A DNA stretch of 47,095 bases from Trachelipus rathkii (Eukaryota; Arthropoda; Malacostraca; Isopoda; Trachelipodidae). The notes under the pieces are model-generated. The model was not told where the DNA came from. It saw only the letters and a list, made by a program, of their open reading frames with translations, and did not search any database. Position numbers and translations under genes: made by a program. The stretch lies in contig JABUQX010124314.1 of assembly GCA_015478945.1 (NCBI GenBank), positions 1-47,095 on the forward strand, given 5' to 3'. Shown here piece by piece: positions 1 through 11,103 of the stretch. The first letter of the stretch is position 1. Each line of letters starts with the position of its first letter.

Positions 1-165
1 GGAGAGACTTATTAGCATTTGAATGTGTGCTTTTCACGTGGTTATGGTTGGAGTATGAGTATGAGTTCAGGATGATTGATATGAGTTGAGGATATTTTTG
101 CTATGTTCAAAGAAGATGTATAACCTATAGCTCTCTCATGATTTGTTCTATATTTAGAAGACTAG
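1..165. other. Left edge, no gene seen
   Basis: Short AT-rich stretch with a repeated 'atgagttgagga / atgagttcagga' word around positions 55-95. No exon, RNA gene or known repeat was recognised. Confidence 0.5.
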
Positions 166-345
166 GAATTATATATATATAATATATATAATTTATATAT
201 AATATATATATATATATAAAATATATATATATATTATATATATTATATTAATATATTATATATATATATATTATATATATATATATATTATATATCTATA
301 TATTATATATCTATATCTATTATCTAATATATTATATTATTATAT
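166..345. repeat. AT microsatellite
   Basis: Almost pure TA/AT dinucleotides with small TTA and CTA interruptions. It runs straight into a pyrimidine-rich tract, which is the same pairing of AT and CT simple repeats seen near 4226-4501. Confidence 0.9.
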
Positions 346-436
346 ATCTTTCTCTTATCTCTTTCTTTCTTAATCTATTTATTCTATATACTATCTCTTT
401 ATATCTCTCCTCTCATCTCTTCTCTCTCTTCATCTA
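346..436. repeat. CT-rich simple repeat
   Basis: Imperfect TCTCT/TTTCT tract on the plus strand directly after the AT microsatellite. Low complexity, no coding potential. Confidence 0.8.
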
Positions 437-589
437 TCATCATCACTTCTTATGTCACTACAGCTTAAATATCGAACCATGTGATTGTGCTTCTCATAAT
501 GAATTTTCGCTCAACAATTCACTTACTTCTTATATATCTCTCTATCAATAATTTCCTTACGCCCATGTTAACTCACTCTCTTTTAATTT

Positions 590-3540
590 CGTTTCGGCTC
601 CGGGCTCCGGGTATATTTCTCTCTTTGCACCTTGCTGCGCACTTCTTTTTGGTCATCTTTTATATTAACTCAAAATATTCTTGAATAACAAAATATTATC
701 TCAAAAAATTCTCCGGCTCCGGCTCTCAGGTCTCCGACTCCGGCTCGGCTCCGGCTCCGGCTTACCACCGGATATAATGCATTGTAACTTAATTGTTCGT
801 ACATGTCTTTCTGGTAAATACTTTTTCCATTAACATATTTTTCGAACAAAAAAAAAATTTCAATACTCCCAAAGTGGATCCGGAAAAAAACTCCGGATCC
901 GGATCGACTAAAGGAATTTGCACATTTTGAAAATTATTCACGTCTTCTGACAATATATTTTCCTCCTAAAAAGTAATTTAATGACAAAAATTCAATGACA
1001 AAGGATCCGGTCCGGCTCCTGGCTTCGGTCCGGCTCGAATTGGCTTTCGGCTCGACTAAAGGGTTCTTGACTTATTTGTAAATTTATTCGCAAGTCTTCT
1101 GGCAATAATTTTTCACTACTAAAAATATTTATTTGAAATATTTACAACTAGATTCTATGATTTACCAACTCTGGATTCAGATCCGGCTCCGGATGAAATT
1201 GAGTTTCTGTTCTATTAGAAAACCATTTTGTAAGTCTTAGGAATAATATTTTGTTCATTAAAAATATTTCTTGCAAAAATTCATACCGAGGATCCGGATC
1301 GGATCCGGATCCAACTCCGACTCGGCTTCGGCTCCGGATCCGACTTAAGGTTTCTGCACTATTTGAAATTGTTCAGCAGATCTTCTGGCAATTAAATTTT
1401 TTAACCTTAAAAATTTTTTCGAAAAAAATTTCACCCAGGCTCCGGCTCCGGATACGACTTCGGCTTTCGCTCCGGTCTGATAAGGGTTTCTTGCACATAT
1501 TGAAAATTGTTCGCACATGTTTTCTGAAATAATTTTTCACTAAATATTATTCCCGAAAATATTCATACCCAGGATCCGGCTCGGCTCCGGCTCAGATCTG
1601 ACTTCGGCTTCGCTCCGGATCCGACTAATGTTTCCAGACTATTTGAATTGTTCAGCACATCTTCTTGAAATAAATTTTCAGCCTAAAAAATATTTTCTGA
1701 GAAAATTCATCACCAGGATCGGATCGGTCCGGATCCCGGCTCGGCATACCGGACTACAGCTTCGGCTCCGGATCGACTAGTTTCTGCACATATTTAAAAA
1801 TTGTTCGGCCGTTGCTTTCTGCATACTTTTTTCACCAAAATATTTCCGATAAATAATTCATAACCCGGATCCGCTCGGATACGGCTCGGATACGCACATT
1901 CGGATCGAACTAGTGTTTCTAAGACTATTTCGTAATTTTTCAATAACTGTCTCGAAAAGTAAATAATTTTTCACTTAGAAAATAATTTTCCAAATAAAAA
2001 ATTTTGTGCATAAGAGGAAAATTTCGTCTATTGAATCCGGATCCGGCTCCGACTTCAGCTTTGGCTCTGGATTCGACCTAAAGGTTTCTGCACTATTTTG
2101 GTAATATATTTTTCGGGAAATTCCTCTTCTAATCATTTTTTACCAAAAAATTTTCACGAAAAAAATTCATACCGGACCGGCTCCGGATACAGGCTCGGAT
2201 AGAATTCGGCTTCGGTCCGGATCCGACTAATTATTTTTACACTATTTGAACATTGCTTAACGTTTTCTTGAAATAAATTTTTCACATCTAAAAAAACATA
2301 TTTTCTGAAGAATAATTCATACCAGCGATCGGATTCCGGTTCGGATCCGACTTCAGCTTCGGTTCCGGACCCGACTAGGATTCTGCAACTATTTGAAAAT
2401 TGTTCGGCACGCTTTCTAAAATAATTTTTCCCCAAAAAATTATTTCCGCGAAAAAAATTCATACCCAGATCTAGGCTCCGGATCCGGCCTCCGGTACTCG
2501 CTCCGGATCCGACCTAGTCGATATTTCTACGACTTAATTTGGCATGTTAGCTAGTCTCCTTGAAATAAATTTTTCACCTCAGAAAAACCCGTCTGAGGTT
2601 TCTGCACTATTTAATAATTGTTCGGCTACGTTTTAGACAATATAATTTTTCCTTCCAAAAAAATGTATTTCCGAAGAAAATTCATACCCGGATCTGGTCC
2701 GGATACCGGATCCGATCTGACCTACTGTTATAATTTGGATTGACTAAGGTTTCTGCTATTTGAAAATTGTTCGGTCACGTCTTCTGACAATAATTTTTCA
2801 CAAAAATATTTTTCCCGAAAAAAATTCATACCCAGATCCGTTCCGGGATACTACTATTCGCTTCGGCTAACCGGATCCGACTAATGTTCTACACTATTTG
2901 AACATTTTTAAATCTACGCTTTTGGAATAAAATTTTATATTCACCTAATAGATTTCTGAAGAAAATTCATACCGGATCCGGCCGGATCCGGATCCGGCTC
3001 GACTTCGGCTTAGGCTTCGGCTCAGATCTCGGCTATGAGAGTTTCTGCACGTATTTGATAAATTGTTCGGTACCACGTCTCTGACAATAAATTTTTCACC
3101 AAAAAAATAGTTTCCCGAAAAAAATTCATACGCAGTCTCCGCGGCTCCGGTTCCGGATCTGGTATGACTTCGGCTTCTGCTCCGGTCGACTAAAGGCTTT
3201 TCGGTGTTCCAGCACCGTCTTCGGCAATGATTTTTCAAATCCTAAAAATATTTTTTGAAAAAATTTCATACTCTTGGCTCCGGGTGCCGGGCTCGGCTTC
3301 CGGGCTCCGGCTTCGGCCCGGCTGTGGGATTTGGCTCCGTCAGAATCCGCGATGCGGATCCGATAAGAAATTCTGCACATTTGAAATTGTTTAGTACGTT
3401 TTTCTGGCATAAATTTTTCATCTAAAATTAATTTCTTGAAAAAATATTTATACCCAGGATCTGCTCCGGCACCGGCACCAGCACAAGCTCCGGCTCCGGT
3501 CCGGGCTCCGGATCTGGCCACAGCTACGGCTCATTTAATT
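590..3540. repeat. ~145-bp satellite array, about 20 copies
   Basis: Each unit has a GC-rich half made of CCGGATCC, GGCTCCGG and ACTTCGGCTTCGG words, and an AT-rich half that reads roughly TTTCTGCACTATTTGAAAAT, then TTGTTCGGCACGTCTTCTG, then an AATAATTTTTCAC word and an AAAATTCATACC word. The ATTCATACC landmark recurs near 1278, 1562, 1706, 1856, 2165, 2306, 2457, 2680, 2825, 2965, 3125, 3266 and 3447, mostly 134-160 bases apart. The first copies (590-1250) are the least regular. The GC half is locally self-complementary because GGATCC and CCGG are palindromes. Copies differ mostly by one-base insertions and deletions, which may be real divergence or uncorrected long-read error. Open frames in the array (for example 1251-1532 plus, 2154-2462 and 3126-3521 minus) translate the repeat and are not genes. 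Confidence 0.9.
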
Positions 3541-4225
3541 TGACTGGTAAAACCGAAGAATGGGTGGGAAGTTTTAAGAAATATAAAAAAAAAAATAGAT
3601 TTTCTATAATTATATCAATAAACTTTTTTTAACGTCTAAAACAACGCTGGAATTACAATTTCTTTGGACTGGATATTAGAATTTTTTTACAGTTGCCACC
3701 ACTCTCTAATAAATTTCAGTTATCTAAAAAACCATTTAGAATTTTAAAAATAATTACCATCATGATGTTCGGAAGGAATTTTTCTAAATTAATCTAGATA
3801 ATAAAAAAAAATTGTGAAAATTATTGATTTTGGACTTATAAAAAGTTAAGGGGTCAAGGATAAAGTCTCCTTAGGTCGGTTTAGCCATAATTTAAGGTCT
3901 GGGAGACCGATTTCGTAGGTTTTTAACCTGAACTCAGAGGTTTAACTCAAGAAGGAAAAGGGGTTTTTTAGGGCCCCCCCCCCCCCCCAAAAAAGGTTTT
4001 TTGGGCTTTTTGGTTACTAGATAGGTTTTAAATGAATCGATAGATATTTATTGGCTTCGGATCCAATCGATTTATCGATGTTTACCCCCAAATCGACGTT
4101 TAAATCATGTCTTTTTACCGTGCTTTGTTGAATTATTACATTAGAAGTATAACGAAAGGAAATATACTGTTTTTAAAATTTCATTCGATATATCGTCATA
4201 GTGATCCACTTCCTACCTATCAGTT
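3541..4225. other. Gene-free stretch with a C15 run
   Basis: AT-rich sequence without a recognisable exon. It contains a 15-base C homopolymer (3974-3988) flanked by poly-T and poly-A runs, and a patch of 'ggtctgggagaccgat'-like words (3870-3920). The homopolymer length is unlikely to be accurate. Confidence 0.5.
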
Positions 4226-4324
4226 TCTATCTCTCTCATCTCTCTCTCTCTTCTCTCCTCTCTTCTTCTCTTCTCTCCTTCTCATCTCTCTCTCATCTCT
4301 CTCTTCTCTCATCTCTCTCTCATT

Positions 4325-4359
<35 letters not shown>

Positions 4360-4372
4360 CTCTTATCTATCT
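4226..4372. repeat. CT-rich simple repeat
   Basis: TCTCTCT tract with short interruptions. Overlapping frames give Ser/Leu/Phe strings, which is purely compositional. Confidence 0.85.
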
Positions 4373-4383
4373 TTTTATCCATA

Positions 4384-4501
4384 TTTAAATTATAAATTAT
4401 ATATATTATTTAATATTATTATTATATATATAATATTATTATTATATCTTTATATAATTATTATATAATTATATATAATTATTATATATATATATATATA
4501 T
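4384..4501. repeat. AT microsatellite
   Basis: TATTATTA and TATATA repeats following the CT tract. It ends at the word AACCACCATAGGGA (4502-4515), which also occurs at 15503-15516 beside the left edge of the 19-kb block. Confidence 0.85.
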
Positions 4502-4679
4502 AACCACCATAGGGAAATTAATCTCTCTCACAAGGGTTAGGATTAGGGTTATCGTACCTCGATAAAATTTAGCAGTCCATCAGGTAGCGACGTAACCACG
4601 ACGAGGTTACGTGTCCGTGCACCACCACGAGCGGGAGGGTTGGCCCTAAAATATAGAATGACCGTAAGAGGATGATTTG

Positions 4680-5290
4680 GAGATAGCAGGTTTCAGAGTC
4701 AGAGTTGGAATCGGAGTCGGCCCGGTGCTAGAGCCGGTTGCGGTGGCCGAAGTCTTGGTACATTATTTGCACAATATACAATATTGGGTATAAAATATTG
4801 TTAATAGGTCATGATCTCAAATATGAAAATTTTAAAGTTCGTAAAGGGTGTCTGGGGACACCCCGGAGGGGATCCCTTGAAATTAAAGAAGAAGAAATTC
4901 ACGGAGTGCAAAACAGAAGCGGAAGGTAGGAAGAAGGAGAAGGAAGGAAGAAGAGTAAGGAGGAAGCAGGATCAAAAATGAAGGAGTCCGAAGTAGGTAC
5001 CTGCAGGGGTGTTGGAGGTCAGTGCGTGCGTTAGTAAATACATTCCTTTAACCCCATTTGGTTCAATGTATATGTGTTATAAGATCGTAGATCTTGAATA
5101 AGATAGTTCATGTCTAACGGATGTCTGGGACCCCCAAACGGGGAGGTCTCAGAAGAGTCGCACGGACATGCGGTGACAAAGAGGAAGACTGATGGAGGAT
5201 AGGAAGAAGAGGATAGTGAAATCTCAAGTGTCCAGCAATGAGCCATAACCTGCACTGATAGCAGGAGCCGGTCGGTTAACGGAGTTAAGT
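4680..5290. repeat. Two tandem copies of a ~270-bp repeat
   Basis: Landmarks occur twice about 270 bases apart. 'gggtgtctggggacacccc' (from 4846) matches 'ggatgtctgggacccccaaa' (from 5118). The GGAAG/GGAAGAAG purine tract at 4915-4965 matches 5185-5220. 'agagccggttgcggt' (4730) matches 'aggagccggtcggttaac' (5263). The first copy has a small perfect inverted repeat, GGGTGTC with GACACCC, four bases apart. No protein is supported in either copy, although short open frames exist on both strands. Confidence 0.55.
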
Positions 5291-6140
5291 AAATATTCGT
5301 TTAATATAGAATATTAATATTCAATGAGCACATTAAATATATATATATATCGTACAATATAAGTTAACCTTAGCACAAAGAGTTTATTAAATTAGTCTTT
5401 ATATCCTTTCTTATATATTTTGTATCTTCAGCCTAAATAACAGACTTACTGTTATCACATGAATATATGTTAAACTGTACAGGTGTTCCTTTTTATTGTT
5501 TGAAAAGTCAAGCTGTTGAAGAAAGAGACCGTTAATGCCTCAAATCTTGTTATATCTTTTGAGTCTGATATGCATGCAACTGAAATAAATACTTGGAAAT
5601 TTTATAAGTTTATTTAAAAATAAAGATGAAGGAATTATTTAAGAAAGTCTATGTACTAGTATTTCCTCAGACTATAATTATATTGGTTTAAATTATTAAG
5701 AAGAGATGGATTTATAATAGGTTATTATTTGTTTTAAAACTTATTTTTATTTACTTATTTAAATTTATTTTTCAAACTTTATTTTTTTCAAAATATCCAT
5801 TTTATGTTTTTTTGTTTTTAGTTTGTTTTTATTTTAACTTTTATTTATTTCCAAAGTTTTATTATTTTTATCTATTTTTAATTTTATTGATTTTTAAAAA
5901 TTAATTTGTCTAAAACTTTTTTTATTTATTCTAATTTTACTTATTTAATTTATTTTAAACTTTATTTTTTTTTTAGTTTTATTTTTTTAAACAATTAGAA
6001 TAGGCAATAACTTGTTTTATTTCAGAGTGCATAGTTTCCATTGTTTAAAGTATTTTCTGCTTATACGGAGTTTACAGGTTCAGGTGCTGATATACTACTG
6101 ATTGTGTTGATAAGACTGCAAAGCCAGTAAATAGTAAAAT
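5291..6140. other. AT-rich gene-free stretch, T-rich centre
   Basis: From about 5730 to 5990 the plus strand is dominated by TTTATTTTTA-type words that look like a decayed simple repeat. The flanks are AT-rich and show no exon with credible splice sites. Confidence 0.5.
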
Positions 6141-6445
6141 TCAGTAAATCAACCAAAGACCCACCACCCTCCTTCATGATCCTACATGATCTAATTAATC
6201 TTTGATTCAAGTCATATTTTGGGTATCATTTTGTATAAACATAGCAAAAAAGCTCTTCGAATAAAATATATAGTAAAATAGTAATGTTTTACTGACCCTA
6301 AGCAGTAATCAGTAATCAGTAAAATCAAACGACCCCCCTCTCACCCTTCAATGATCTATTTTTTCTATTTATATACTGTTCTATTGTATTCGGTCATTTT
6401 TATAGAGTATCAATTTTATGTAAACATAACAAAATATAAGTTTTT
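6141..6445. repeat. Direct repeat pair, ~178 bp apart
   Basis: Two related segments (about 6141-6262 and 6319-6443) share in the same order a 'cagtaaa' start, a C-rich 'gacccaccaccctcc' or 'gacccccctctcaccc' patch, 'cttcatgatc', 'gtcat.ttt', 'gtatcaattttatgtaaacatag', and AAAA before AAGCT or AAGTT. They are diverged copies of one unit. No coding content. Confidence 0.6.
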
Positions 6446-6449
6446 TGTT

Positions 6450-9155
6450 AATTAAAAAATTCCCTAAGTAATTAATTAAAATAAACTAAAACAATTTACA
6501 TTGACTCTAACACATCTATCTACTGGCAACGATATTGACTAACGTAACAAAGTGTCACATCAATAAAGCTACAATATATATGCCTAACTAAGAACATAAA
6601 TGTCAACACATATCTAATGAATTGCGCACGATAAACTGCAAATATGAACAAATTTCCAAACTTAATAACAGTAAAGTAAATAACATTACATGCAAAACGT
6701 AATTTATTCACACTTTTCAAGGCATATCTCTTCATTTCAATGTTTTTTACATAAATGGTAATACATTAACAAAAATTTTATCGAAAACCTATACCTAATA
6801 TACACTGACTAAGAATATGATACACACACATACACAGCACATTAATCATTGCTACGCTTAACGCAGTATTTTCAAAAGGACTATTAAAACCTGATGAATT
6901 TTAAGGTATTACAGAACATTACGCAATAGTAACGTCTAACTAACTTCTAGAAGGTAACATGAAATATTTTTAGGGTTATCTCATTTTAAGCTCCACCCCT
7001 TTCAGAAGATAGCATGAAATATTTTTAGGTTTATTCCCATTTTAGGCACCGCCCCCTTTCATAAAATATCAATACGAAACATGAAAATAATTTTAGTGCT
7101 CTAAACAACAAAGTACTAACTACCTAAAAAAGAAGTTTATTTACCTTTTTCAAGTTTTACTTAACAATGATATGTTTTCATTAACATAGTAATAATTCAA
7201 AGATTTATCATATAAAACAAGAAAAGCGGTTCGTTCTTTAGATATTTGTCCTTTTAACCTTATATACTACATAGCATAACTGAACTTAAGAAACAAGGTT
7301 ATAATTACCTAGCAACCTTACGCACGAATAAACTGTCAACACCGAAAAGTTTACTGCACAATATGGTAAAGCAGCTAACATACGATATTCTAACATTCAA
7401 AGTCTCATTGATTTACATTAACTAGGTAATATTTAACAAAAGATTCTATTTTAACGCTTACTATATTCTTACTGCCGGGAATAAATGCTAAATATCAAGT
7501 TTTCACAACAATAAACTAACATATCATAACTTGAACTCGAATATAATGTACAACAAGCAAACTCACATACCTCAAACACGAATAACTGATAACATTAACA
7601 AAGTTTCCTACTAAACAACGGTAAAGTAACTACATTACCTACAACTACCTGAACTAATAGCATAATGTAAACACAAACTATACCATACCTTTATGTCAGG
7701 AATATCTGTTAACTTTAGCAAGTTTCCCTATTAACACAGTAAGTACTAACATTACTACAAATTTAACCTATTCACACATTCACTCTAAACATATTTCTAA
7801 CAGTATCAATGTTAATTTTACATTTACAAGAATTTTACAAAAATTTATTATAATTGCCTAGCTATCATAAGGCCACAACGAATAATATCATACAACTAAT
7901 ACTGAATCGATAACATGCTAACACAGTAAGTGTTTAGCCTGTCAACAAATATCAACATAAACAAGAACAACCTAATATCATACTTCAACGAATAAATGCT
8001 AACATAAAGTTTTATCATCAGTAAAGCTAAACTAAGAACCTAACATAATTAACACATCCGTCGTACGAATAAACTGCTATCATTAGCAAAGTTAACAACT
8101 TACAATAAACCTGAACTAAGAATACTAATATAAAATACAAATGCCTAACATACCATATGTATGAATAACTGCTAACATTAACAAAGTTCTCTGTACTTAA
8201 AGGTAAAGGTACTAACATTGTTATAAACTAAATAACTCAAATCATTTCTCCACTTTTCCAACATATCAATGCTAATTTTACCTAGGTATAGCAATATTTA
8301 AAAAAACTTAACTAAAATTTATCATAACCTAACCTAACTTCGCACTGACCAACTAATAAATGCTAACTTGAACTAAGAACATAACATGCCTAACATATCT
8401 AAAACAACCTAATTACGAATAACTGCTTTCATTACTCAAAGTTCTTTTTTCTACTCAACGGTAGGGGGTAAGTAACTAACATTGCCAAAATACTTCCTAT
8501 CTCGCATTTAATCACAGTATAATGACATATCATATGTTTAATTAATAATTAAACTACTAGTATAATTTAACATATTAACCTAACTAAATACTGAACTCTG
8601 ATTAATGCTACATAAAGGTTTTCGCATTAGTAAGCTACTTAATATACCTAAACTAAGAACTAACATACTCTAGTAGATTAATGGCCAAAAATGCAAAGTA
8701 CACTGATGACTATCGGTAACTAGCTACCATTGCTCGCAAACGTACTACTTCCCTACTTTCTATCATATCAATGCAATTTAACATTACATACTATCACTTA
8801 CAAAAATTTATCATATCATAACCTAACTAACATACTGATTGAACTACGAATCAATGCTAAATTAACAAAGTGTCCATAGCTTATCAACGGATATCAACAT
8901 AACAAAGAACCATAACCTAACTATCATACTTACTAACGAGTAAGATTGCTAAATAAGTTTCTAACGTCAGCTAAGAGTCAACTAATATACCCGTAAGACA
9001 AGAACATAACATACCTTTACGCTAACGAATATATGAGTCACATTAACAAGTAACATCTGAATCAATATCGGTAAACTAATACTAAGTGGTAACTACTCAT
9101 CTCTTTTCTATAATCAATGTCATTTACATTAACACAGTAATAATAACAAAAATTA
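6450..9155. repeat. Degenerate ~250-bp satellite array
   Basis: Low-GC tandem sequence with returning words: 'acgaataactgctaacatta', 'aacaaagttt', 'acggtaaagtaactaacatt', 'tatcaatgctaattttac', 'atttatcataacctaac' and 'gaactaagaacataacatac'. The 'ggtaaagtaact' landmark falls near 6677, 7365, 7620, 8204, 8460, 8713 and 9066. Three neighbouring intervals are 253-256 bases, which sets the unit length. A separate 55-bp tandem duplication lies inside at 6949-7060 ('agaaggtaacatgaaatatt' and 'agaagatagcatgaaatatt'). Open frames at 6520-6735 and 8027-8218 (minus) are readings of the repeat. Confidence 0.75.
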
Positions 9156-9312
9156 TCATAAATATATATATCTCGCTTATATATATATACTACTATATAC
9201 TATCCTATATTATATCCTATATATATATATCAATACTCATATAATTACATAATACTATATATATATATATATAATTATATATATACTATATCATATATAT
9301 TTACCTCTCATA
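9156..9312. repeat. AT microsatellite
   Basis: TATATA tract with scattered C residues, directly after the last satellite copy. Confidence 0.8.
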
Positions 9313-9733
9313 TAACTTACCATAATATACTACATATACCCTACTATAGCATCTAATCATATACTCACCTACCTTTGTGGGACGAATTCACTTTGTTCTT
9401 TAATAACTCATTAATGTTTAACTAAGTACGTATCCTCATCACAACGTTGGAGCGGGGAGGGGAGGTAGCCCGAAATTCACATTTTTGATATTTTTTGGTT
9501 TACTTCCTAAATGTACGAAACTCTTTAATGTTGTGTTCATGGACGAGTGTTTGTCGTGATGTTGAGATAAGTTGTCTTTAGTATATGTTTGCGTTTGTTG
9601 TATATCTGGGGACTTCTCATTTTTATATACATAGTTATTATGGAGATTACTACTTAGTACAATGATAAATCATTCATAGCTAGTAGGTAACAGGTTTGGC
9701 ATCCAGATCCTTTGAATCTCCAGTAACAGCATA
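9313..9733. other. Gene-free stretch
   Basis: AT-rich sequence with one G-rich patch (9450-9468). No splice-bounded exon was recognised before the candidate exon at 9734. Confidence 0.4.
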
Positions 9734-9844
9734 GGAGGTCAAATGAGAGAAAAAAGCAAGATACGGGTTGCACTGACTGGGCGAAAGATTTTTCTGGAAG
9801 AGGATGATGATACCGACACCATGATTCAGTTTAACGAAAGCTAA
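9734..9844 (+). CDS. Possible terminal exon of an unknown acidic-tailed protein
   Basis: After a possible acceptor (AACAGCATAG at 9724-9733) the frame reads GQMREKSKIRV, then ALTGRKIFLEEDDDTDT, then MIQFNES and a stop (TAA 9842-9844). The mix of basic and acidic residues and the run of GAT codons look protein-like and unlike the surrounding satellite. I do not recognise a family. Against it: only about 36 codons, no upstream partner exon found between 9313 and 9733, a weak polypyrimidine tract, and an open frame of similar length on the opposite strand (antisense). If real, it ends tail to tail with the minus-strand candidate at 9882-10437. Confidence 0.3.
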   Translation, partial: GGQMREKSKIRVALTGRKIFLEEDDDTDTMIQFNES

Positions 9845-9868
9845 ATTGAACATCTATAAATATGCTCA

Positions 9869-9874
9869 TTTATT
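9869..9874 (-). promoter_or_regulatory. AATAAA poly(A) signal, minus strand
   Basis: AATAAA on the minus strand lies 7 bases after the TAA stop at 9882-9884 of the candidate 3'-terminal exon. Such hexamers are common in AT-rich DNA, so the support comes only from its position. Confidence 0.3.
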
Positions 9875-9881
9875 CTTTTCT

Positions 9882-10174
9882 TTAAATTACGAAGATAAAT
9901 TCACCCACAACTTCAAAAAAAAAAAAAAGTGCAAAAATATTGGTACGAATTCTGAAATCACACTGCACAACTTTTTAGTTGTGCTACCTTGTGCCGTTTG
10001 GAATGTTTTCATCAATATAACGATGAATTTGTAGATCACTTGATTGTAAAGACGAATCATAGATATCAGATTTCCACACTTGATAGCAAAACACATGCCA
10101 GTACACTGACATTATTATCCCCATTGCAAACAAATTAACAAATAGTTTTATAACTTTCAAATCATGGCTCGTAT
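9882..10174 (-). CDS. Candidate 3' exon(s) of an unknown membrane protein
   Basis: On the minus strand a frame opens after CCAAAAG (10175-10181), or after an alternative acceptor TTCTTAG with exon start 10184. It reads DTSHDLKVIKLF, then VNLFAMGIIMSVYWHVFCYQ, then VWKSDIYDSSLQ, SSDLQIHRYIDENIPNGT, as far as a donor-like ACAAG/GTAGCA (exon end 9988). The hydrophobic run suggests one membrane helix. The same frame has two stops at 9978-9986, which a 36-base GT...AG segment (9952-9987) would remove. The frame would then end in a hydrophobic FALFFFFEVVGEF tail and TAA at 9882-9884. An intron of 36 bases is unusually short, so a retained stop or decay is equally possible. No family is recognised. 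Two small upstream exons at 10311-10336 and 10395-10437 fit its phase. Confidence 0.4.
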
Positions 10175-10310
10175 CTTTTGGAACCTAAGAAATCAAACTT
10201 TTCTACTTTAATAAATGGAAAAGTTGCAAAGATAGAACTCAGTTTATTTTGAAATATTAATACTATGAGGACACATCTTAATTTAGCCAAAATTGAGTTG
10301 TATTGTTTAC

Positions 10311-10336
10311 CGGAAGCGTTTTGCGGCAAGTTGCTG
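10311..10336 (-). CDS. Candidate 26-base micro-exon
   Basis: Minus strand, between TGTTAAAG and CCG/GTAAAC. With one base shared from each neighbour it reads D-SNLPQNAS-D, joining EEIQSHEESFYVV upstream to TSHDLKVIKLF downstream with all three phases consistent (2 then 1). The acceptor lacks a good pyrimidine tract, so this rests mainly on phase agreement. Confidence 0.25.
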
Positions 10337-10394
10337 CTTTAACACAAAAACTATATTACATTTTCAAAAAGAAGTTAATTTTTTTAGCACTCAC

Positions 10395-10437
10395 TCTACA
10401 ACATAGAATGATTCCTCATGTGATTGAATTTCTTCAC
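10395..10437 (-). CDS. Candidate 43-base exon
   Basis: Minus strand, bounded by AATCTTTTAG and a perfect donor, AGA/GTGAGT. It reads EEIQSHEESFYVV in the only open phase. It probably belongs to the same transcript as the exons at 10311-10336 and 9882-10174. Whether that transcript continues from the peroxidase exons further up is unresolved: the last peroxidase exon ends in phase 0, while this one needs one incoming base, so they cannot be joined directly. Confidence 0.3.
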
Positions 10438-11103
10438 CTAAAAAGATTTACTTGATGATAAGTAACTAACAAACGGGAAAGATGAGACAATTGAAACAGA
10501 CTGGTTGATCAGTTAATGACGTTTTTTTAGCTGAGGGTACACCAAAACGATTAAGCCCAAAATAAATAGCTCACATATTAAAATTATAGCGCGAAATTAC
10601 TTTACACGTTCTTAAGATTCTGTTAAAAATATTTAACCTACTTACAAAACGATTATTAAATACGGTATATGTATATTTAGTGAATGATTTAAGTGGAAAT
10701 AAAATATTCAGAGAAAATAATTAATAGGAAGCTAATAATTTTGTGTCAAATGTGTTTTTGGTGTTATTTTTTTTGTGCCCCAAAAATGGTAAATTCTTGG
10801 ATTTACGAAGAAAAACAAAGTTGCCAGGTATTTCGTTATTTGGAGTTTTGGAGTATACTAAGGTGACTAAGCAATAAAATGGATTGACTGAGAATCTTTT
10901 CTAGAATTCTCTGACATAGAGTCGATGCATTCGTCCCATTTTGTTCTATATCAATTAAATTTAATGATTCTTGAGTTAATTCTATTCGTGATAGGAATGC
11001 TGCATTCGGGAATTACTTTCCTCTTAAAATTTTGGAAACTATTTATTGCATCTTACCATTTATATTTATATTTCATCACAAAAAATGTAACAAACTTTGA
11101 TAC
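10438..11103. other. No coding sequence recognised; expected peroxidase exons absent
   Basis: The remainder of the peroxidase domain, including the conserved block usually written NxQRxRDHG, would be expected here on the minus strand. I read all three minus frames and did not find it. The stretch is AT-rich with ordinary intron-like composition. Confidence 0.5.

Noticed and set aside
3126..3521. Arg/Ser-rich frame resembling an SR protein, minus strand
   Set aside because: It translates the GGATCC-rich half of the 145-bp satellite.
4540..4560. GGGTTAGGATTAGGGTTA as a vertebrate-type telomere repeat
   Set aside because: Only about three imperfect units; too short to mean anything.
590..9155. 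CRISPR-like array from the regular spacing of repeats
   Set aside because: The whole unit repeats, with no unique spacers, and the DNA is eukaryotic.
10438..11103. Missing peroxidase C-terminal exons hidden in this intron-like stretch
   Set aside because: I looked for the NxQRxRDHG block and following motifs in all three minus frames and found none.
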